This document shows, piece by piece, positions 60,691-64,000 of a DNA stretch of 64,000 bases. This DNA comes from Duganella sp. CF517 (lineage in GTDB: Bacteria; Pseudomonadota; Gammaproteobacteria; Burkholderiales; Burkholderiaceae_D). The translations under genes were made by a program, and so were the position numbers. The DNA is taken from assembly GCF_900110275.1 (NCBI RefSeq), contig NZ_FODC01000003.1, positions 682,001-746,000 on the forward strand. Direction: 5' to 3'. How positions within the stretch are numbered: position 1 is the first letter of the stretch; each line of letters starts with the position of its first letter. Under the pieces are notes generated by a model. It had not been told where the DNA came from. It ran no database searches and saw nothing but the letters and a program-made list of their open reading frames with translations.

Positions 60691-63600
60691 CCGACAACAC
60701 AGCGAAATCACTGCCGGCGCCGGTCGGCGTCGCAGACGGTTACACCCGCATGGACAAAACGCCGGTCGTCTGGTTCGACGGCAAGCCACGCTCGGTCAAC
60801 GTGGTATATGTCGCCGATGGCCGGACGGTGGCGCTGGGCCGGATCGCGGGCCAGAAAAGTCCGACCCTGAGCGCCTACGGCGAAACGCTGGCCGGCATCA
60901 CCACCCGCGCCGGCGCGGCCGGGACTGCGGCGTATGTCAGCGGCCATTGGCTCAACGGCAACGACATCGACGGCGCCACGGCGCTGGCGGTGGCCATGAA
61001 GACCTACCTGGGCATGTTGCCCGACGCGGCGACGGCGTTGAAGATCGACGACCGCCCGCTGCTGGGCCTCGCCGCGCCGGCGCCGGCGCCGGGCAAGACG
61101 GTCGACGCCCGGCGATGGTCGGTGACCGTTTCCGGCGACTTCGTCGTCCCGGGCCTGGCCGAGACGCTCTCGCTGCGCCCGGCGGTGGTAACGCTGGCCG
61201 ACGACGCCCTGTCCTTCGACGAGCCGGGGCTTGCCGACCGCGAGATCGGCGCCGGCCGCCTGACGCTGAAACTGACCGTCGCGCTCGACGACGACGGCGA
61301 CATCGCCCCCGGCCCGGGCGCCCTGCCGTCCGTGGAAATGACGGCCGCCGTGTCGCTGCTGCTCGACGAGAAGATCGATGGCGCATGGGAGCGCCCGGCG
61401 CAACTGTGGTTGCCCACCACCACCGGCCTGCTGCGCATCGTCCAGCCCGGGGACGCGGCGGCGCCCTATCTGCTGTTCAGCGAAAGCCGCGGCGTCGACG
61501 TGCAGGGCTGGTTTCCCGCAACCGGACGCGGCGCGCGCGCCCGCCTGATGCTCGACCAGAGCGGCGGCAAGCGCCTGACGGTGCGCCGCGGCCCCGGCAA
61601 CACGCGCGAGTTCACGCTCGAGGTCGACCGGCCGGCGCTGGTGTTCACCTTGTTCGGCCTGGCGATCGACGGCGCGACGCTGCAGGCGCCGATGTTGCCG
61701 CCGGGCGCCGCCGACCTCGCCTCGGCGGCGCCGCTGCAGTTGGTGCCGGTCCACCTTTGCGGCGACCACGACAGCCAGTGGTCGGTCGGATACGCGGGCG
61801 ATCTGCGGCTGCACTGGCGGGCCCCGGCCGCCGCCGGCGACGCGGCGCTGACGCATTTCACCGGTCACGGGAACTGGGTGCGGCCGCCGGAGGCGGCCGT
61901 CAACGACGCGCCCGGCCCGTCGATAGCGCGGGCCCTGATCCCGATGGCGCCGGACGGCGCCCAGCAAAGCTTCCTGGTGGGCGGCGGCAGCGCGACACCC
62001 GGCGGCGGCGCCCTCCTGAACGTCGAGGCGCTCGGCGAGTTTACGGCGATGTCGCCCGAGGCCACCGCGCTCGGCCCGTTGGCCAGCTTCCACCCGCTGG
62101 CGCAGCCGGCGCGGGAGCTGTGGGCCGGCGGCGCCGCCGCCGTGGTACCCGAGCCGGCCGCGCTGCGCCCGGCCTACCGGCTGCTGCCCGGCGGCGTCGA
62201 GCCCGGCGATGCGCTGGCCTCCTTCAGCGCCACGCGGGTGCCGGCCGGCCCGCCGTCGGCGGCGGCCGACGTCGCGCCGCAACCGGTCAGCGACGAGGAG
62301 TGGCAGGCGCAACGTGGCTGGGCCTACGCGCCCGGCGCCGCCGATCCGGCGCGGCGCGAGGAGGACCGCACGGCCTGGCCGGGCGAGCGTTTCGGCTGGG
62401 CCGACGCCTTGTTCCTGTCGCGCGCGGCGCTCGGGGACAACGCCGGGGCGGAACTCAACCCGGCGCTGGCCTGGGGCGAGATGCGCAGCGAAGGCGATCA
62501 ATTCCGGCCGATCCGATGGGTGCGCCTGAGCGACGACTCGCTGAAGTCGCTGGGCTCGGCGGCGGTGGCGTCGTACGAGGCCGCCGCCGCCGTGCTAAGC
62601 GCGCCCGACATCTCGCTCGGCGCCTACGCCCTGGCCGAGGCAGGCGCGGCGGACGATGGGGGCCTGGCCCACCTGTATCTCAACGAGCGCGTCCAGGGCG
62701 GCGTGAGCGAGTTTACGCTCGAGGCGCGCGGCGCGGCCGGGACGGTGGTCAATCTTCCGATCCAGCAGCCGGCCGGGGTGAACCGGATCGCGCTGTCGTG
62801 CGCGGCCGGCCTCGACGTGGCGGTCAACCTGTCGCCGGGCGTGGTGACGGCGCGCCTGAACCGCGTATACGTGGAATTGGAGCGGCGCGGCGGCCGGCTG
62901 GTGGTGGTGCGCGCCATGCTGGGCTGGGGGGTCGCCAAAGCCTTTGGTTGGGGCAAGCAAGCCACGCAGGCGGACGCCCCGGAGTTCCACGTCACCGAAA
63001 ACTTCGAGCGCGCGGCGGACCGGCTGCGCCGTTCGGTCGAGTTCAACGGCGTGCTGGCGCGCCAGGTCGACAAGCAGCACACGGTGGAACTGTATTTCTG
63101 GGACGCGCTGCTGGCACACGGCGCCGCCTCGGTGCGCGTCATCAGCCACTATCGGCTGCAGCAGGCCAAGAACACCTACACCTCGATCTGCGCCTTGCAG
63201 GACGCGGCGGTGGTCGACGGCCGGCTCGATCTGTCGGCCGACATCGCCATCCTGCGCGCCAGCAGCGGCGAGCAGACGGCCCAGCTCTCCTATCCGTGGG
63301 CGCCGGAACGGCGCAAACTGTACCGCCTGCTGTTCAACGCCGCGCCCGATGCGTTCTATTCCTACGCCGGCTTCCTGCGGATACGCGGCGCCAGAGCCGA
63401 CGCGGTCGTCCCCGCCGCGCTCGATACCAGCGTCGAGGCGCGGATCGTGCCGGCATGGTTTCTGTGCGACCGCGACCTGATCCCTTGGTTTAACACCGGC
63501 ACCGGCACCGCGCCGCCGGACCGCGACAACTGGAGCTCGGCCGGCCTGCTGCGCACGGCGGCGGAGGCCGGCGGCAACATGCTCGACATCCGGCTGGTGG

Positions 63601-64000
63601 CGCCGGGTGGCCTTAACATGAGCCAGTGCTATGCCTCGACCCTGATCGGCGTGCGCGGGCCGGATCACACCGATGCGACCGGATTGCCGCTGTGGGCGCC
63701 CGCGCCGGTGCGCGTGCCGCCGCCGGCCGTGGCCGAACCCGGCGGCGGCGCCGGCGCCGATGCCATGCAGCGCCTGTGGCTGTTCAATCCGGGGCCGCGC
63801 GTGGTCGCGCAATGGCCGCCGACCGGCGACACGCCCGAGGCCCGGCTGCGGGCGGCGCTCGGGCATGCGCGCCAGCGGCTGTGGCGCATGGGCTGGACCC
63901 GCGAAGCAGTGCTCGAATCGCCGGCGCCCGACACGCCGGCCGGGGTCGCGTGGCGCATCGTCGATTCGCCGCTGGTCAACCGGGGAGCCTCGCTGGCCTG
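60687..64000 (+). CDS. Large protein of unknown function, third of three (LgC), runs past window edge
   Basis: At least 1104 residues, frame open to base 64000. ATG overlaps the previous stop (ATGA) with CAGGAG upstream. Begins MTDNTAKSLPAPVGVADGYT; no signal peptide. Segments such as VVWFDGKPRSVNVVYVADG and several Trp/Tyr-rich beta stretches (VELYFWDALLAHGAASVRVI; KLYRLLFNAAPDAFYSYAGF) recur, and Pro/Ala-rich joints separate domains. No homologue recognised. A longer apparent frame on the same strand (60947-63493) is a GC-rich shadow of this gene. The tight overlaps show it is made together with the first two proteins. Confidence 0.8.
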   Translation, partial: MTDNTAKSLPAPVGVADGYTRMDKTPVVWFDGKPRSVNVVYVADGRTVALGRIAGQKSPTLSAYGETLAGITTRAGAAGTAAYVSGHWLNGNDIDGATALAVAMKTYLGMLPDAATALKIDDRPLLGLAAPAPAPGKTVDARRWSVTVSGDFVVPGLAETLSLRPAVVTLADDALSFDEPGLADREIGAGRLTLKLTVALDDDGDIAPGPGALPSVEMTAAVSLLLDEKIDGAWERPAQLWLPTTTGLLRIVQPGDAAAPYLLFSESRGVDVQGWFPATGRGARARLMLDQSGGKRLTVRRGPGNTREFTLEVDRPALVFTLFGLAIDGATLQAPMLPPGAADLASAAPLQLVPVHLCGDHDSQWSVGYAGDLRLHWRAPAAAGDAALTHFTGHGNWVRPPEAAVNDAPGPSIARALIPMAPDGAQQSFLVGGGSATPGGGALLNVEALGEFTAMSPEATALGPLASFHPLAQPARELWAGGAAAVVPEPAALRPAYRLLPGGVEPGDALASFSATRVPAGPPSAAADVAPQPVSDEEWQAQRGWAYAPGAADPARREEDRTAWPGERFGWADALFLSRAALGDNAGAELNPALAWGEMRSEGDQFRPIRWVRLSDDSLKSLGSAAVASYEAAAAVLSAPDISLGAYALAEAGAADDGGLAHLYLNERVQGGVSEFTLEARGAAGTVVNLPIQQPAGVNRIALSCAAGLDVAVNLSPGVVTARLNRVYVELERRGGRLVVVRAMLGWGVAKAFGWGKQATQADAPEFHVTENFERAADRLRRSVEFNGVLARQVDKQHTVELYFWDALLAHGAASVRVISHYRLQQAKNTYTSICALQDAAVVDGRLDLSADIAILRASSGEQTAQLSYPWAPERRKLYRLLFNAAPDAFYSYAGFLRIRGARADAVVPAALDTSVEARIVPAWFLCDRDLIPWFNTGTGTAPPDRDNWSSAGLLRTAAEAGGNMLDIRLVAPGGLNMSQCYASTLIGVRGPDHTDATGLPLWAPAPVRVPPPAVAEPGGGAGADAMQRLWLFNPGPRVVAQWPPTGDTPEARLRAALGHARQRLWRMGWTREAVLESPAPDTPAGVAWRIVDSPLVNRGASLA

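Noticed and set aside
60947..63493. 848-codon + strand frame inside the third large gene
   Set aside because: Arg/Gly-rich composition and no ribosome site; the frame from 60687 has balanced composition, an ATGA overlap and stays open to the edge.
1..64000. tRNA, rRNA, CRISPR arrays, insertion sequences or prophage genes
   Set aside because: None recognised on either strand; no transposase, integrase or array-type spaced repeats were seen.

Overview
The window is high-GC, dense bacterial DNA. Several TonB-dependent receptors, a possible post-PEP-CTERM-type lipoprotein, an iron-sulfur photolyase and frequent palindromic dispersed repeats suggest a soil or freshwater betaproteobacterium of the Oxalobacteraceae (Massilia/Duganella/Janthinobacterium type). 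That placement is inferred from gene content; there is no rRNA or tRNA gene and no CRISPR array here.

Bases 1-12,850 hold ordinary metabolic and envelope genes. They are a lipoprotein (cut by the edge), an OsmC-like protein, a TonB-type receptor, a branched-chain amino acid binding protein, an aminotransferase-fold protein whose PLP lysine is glutamine, a hybrid histidine kinase, an M20 peptidase, and a Fur-controlled siderophore receptor.

Bases 11,855-17,230 form a light-response cluster: an FAD oxidoreductase, a MerR-type regulator, folE, a short BLUF photoreceptor, a TIGR02450 Trp-rich protein and a [4Fe-4S] photolyase. A 20-bp operator with 11-bp repeat spacing occurs both in front of the MerR gene and between the Trp-rich and photolyase genes. 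This points to a BLUF/MerR blue-light switch.

Bases 17,230-25,710 carry a Tat-lipoprotein phosphoesterase divergent from a TonB receptor, a LysR/SDR/tautomerase group, and an ArsR/old-yellow-enzyme pair.

Bases 25,699-44,455 look like one envelope-defence regulon: an RND efflux operon, an MipA-like protein in an operon with an OmpR-type regulator, a duplicated regulator plus its kinase, and a full L-Ara4N lipid A modification (arn) operon. The three promoter regions share the same tandem GTAAG operator. The mipA and arn 5' regions also align base for base down to the first codons, which in arn belong to an 18-residue leader peptide.

Bases 44,600-54,170 hold an isoquinoline-oxidoreductase-type molybdoenzyme with a Crp/Fnr regulator, an acyl-CoA synthetase with a binding protein, a periplasmic Cache protein, an AraC regulator that appears frameshifted at a C7 tract, and a decayed mdaB plus two-component locus.

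Bases 54,170-64,000 hold a dispersed repeat, about 380 bp of AT-rich DNA, and then three very large, tightly coupled genes (830, 1132 and more than 1104 residues). These have no recognisable domain, signal peptide or membrane segment, and are the best candidate here for an undescribed system.
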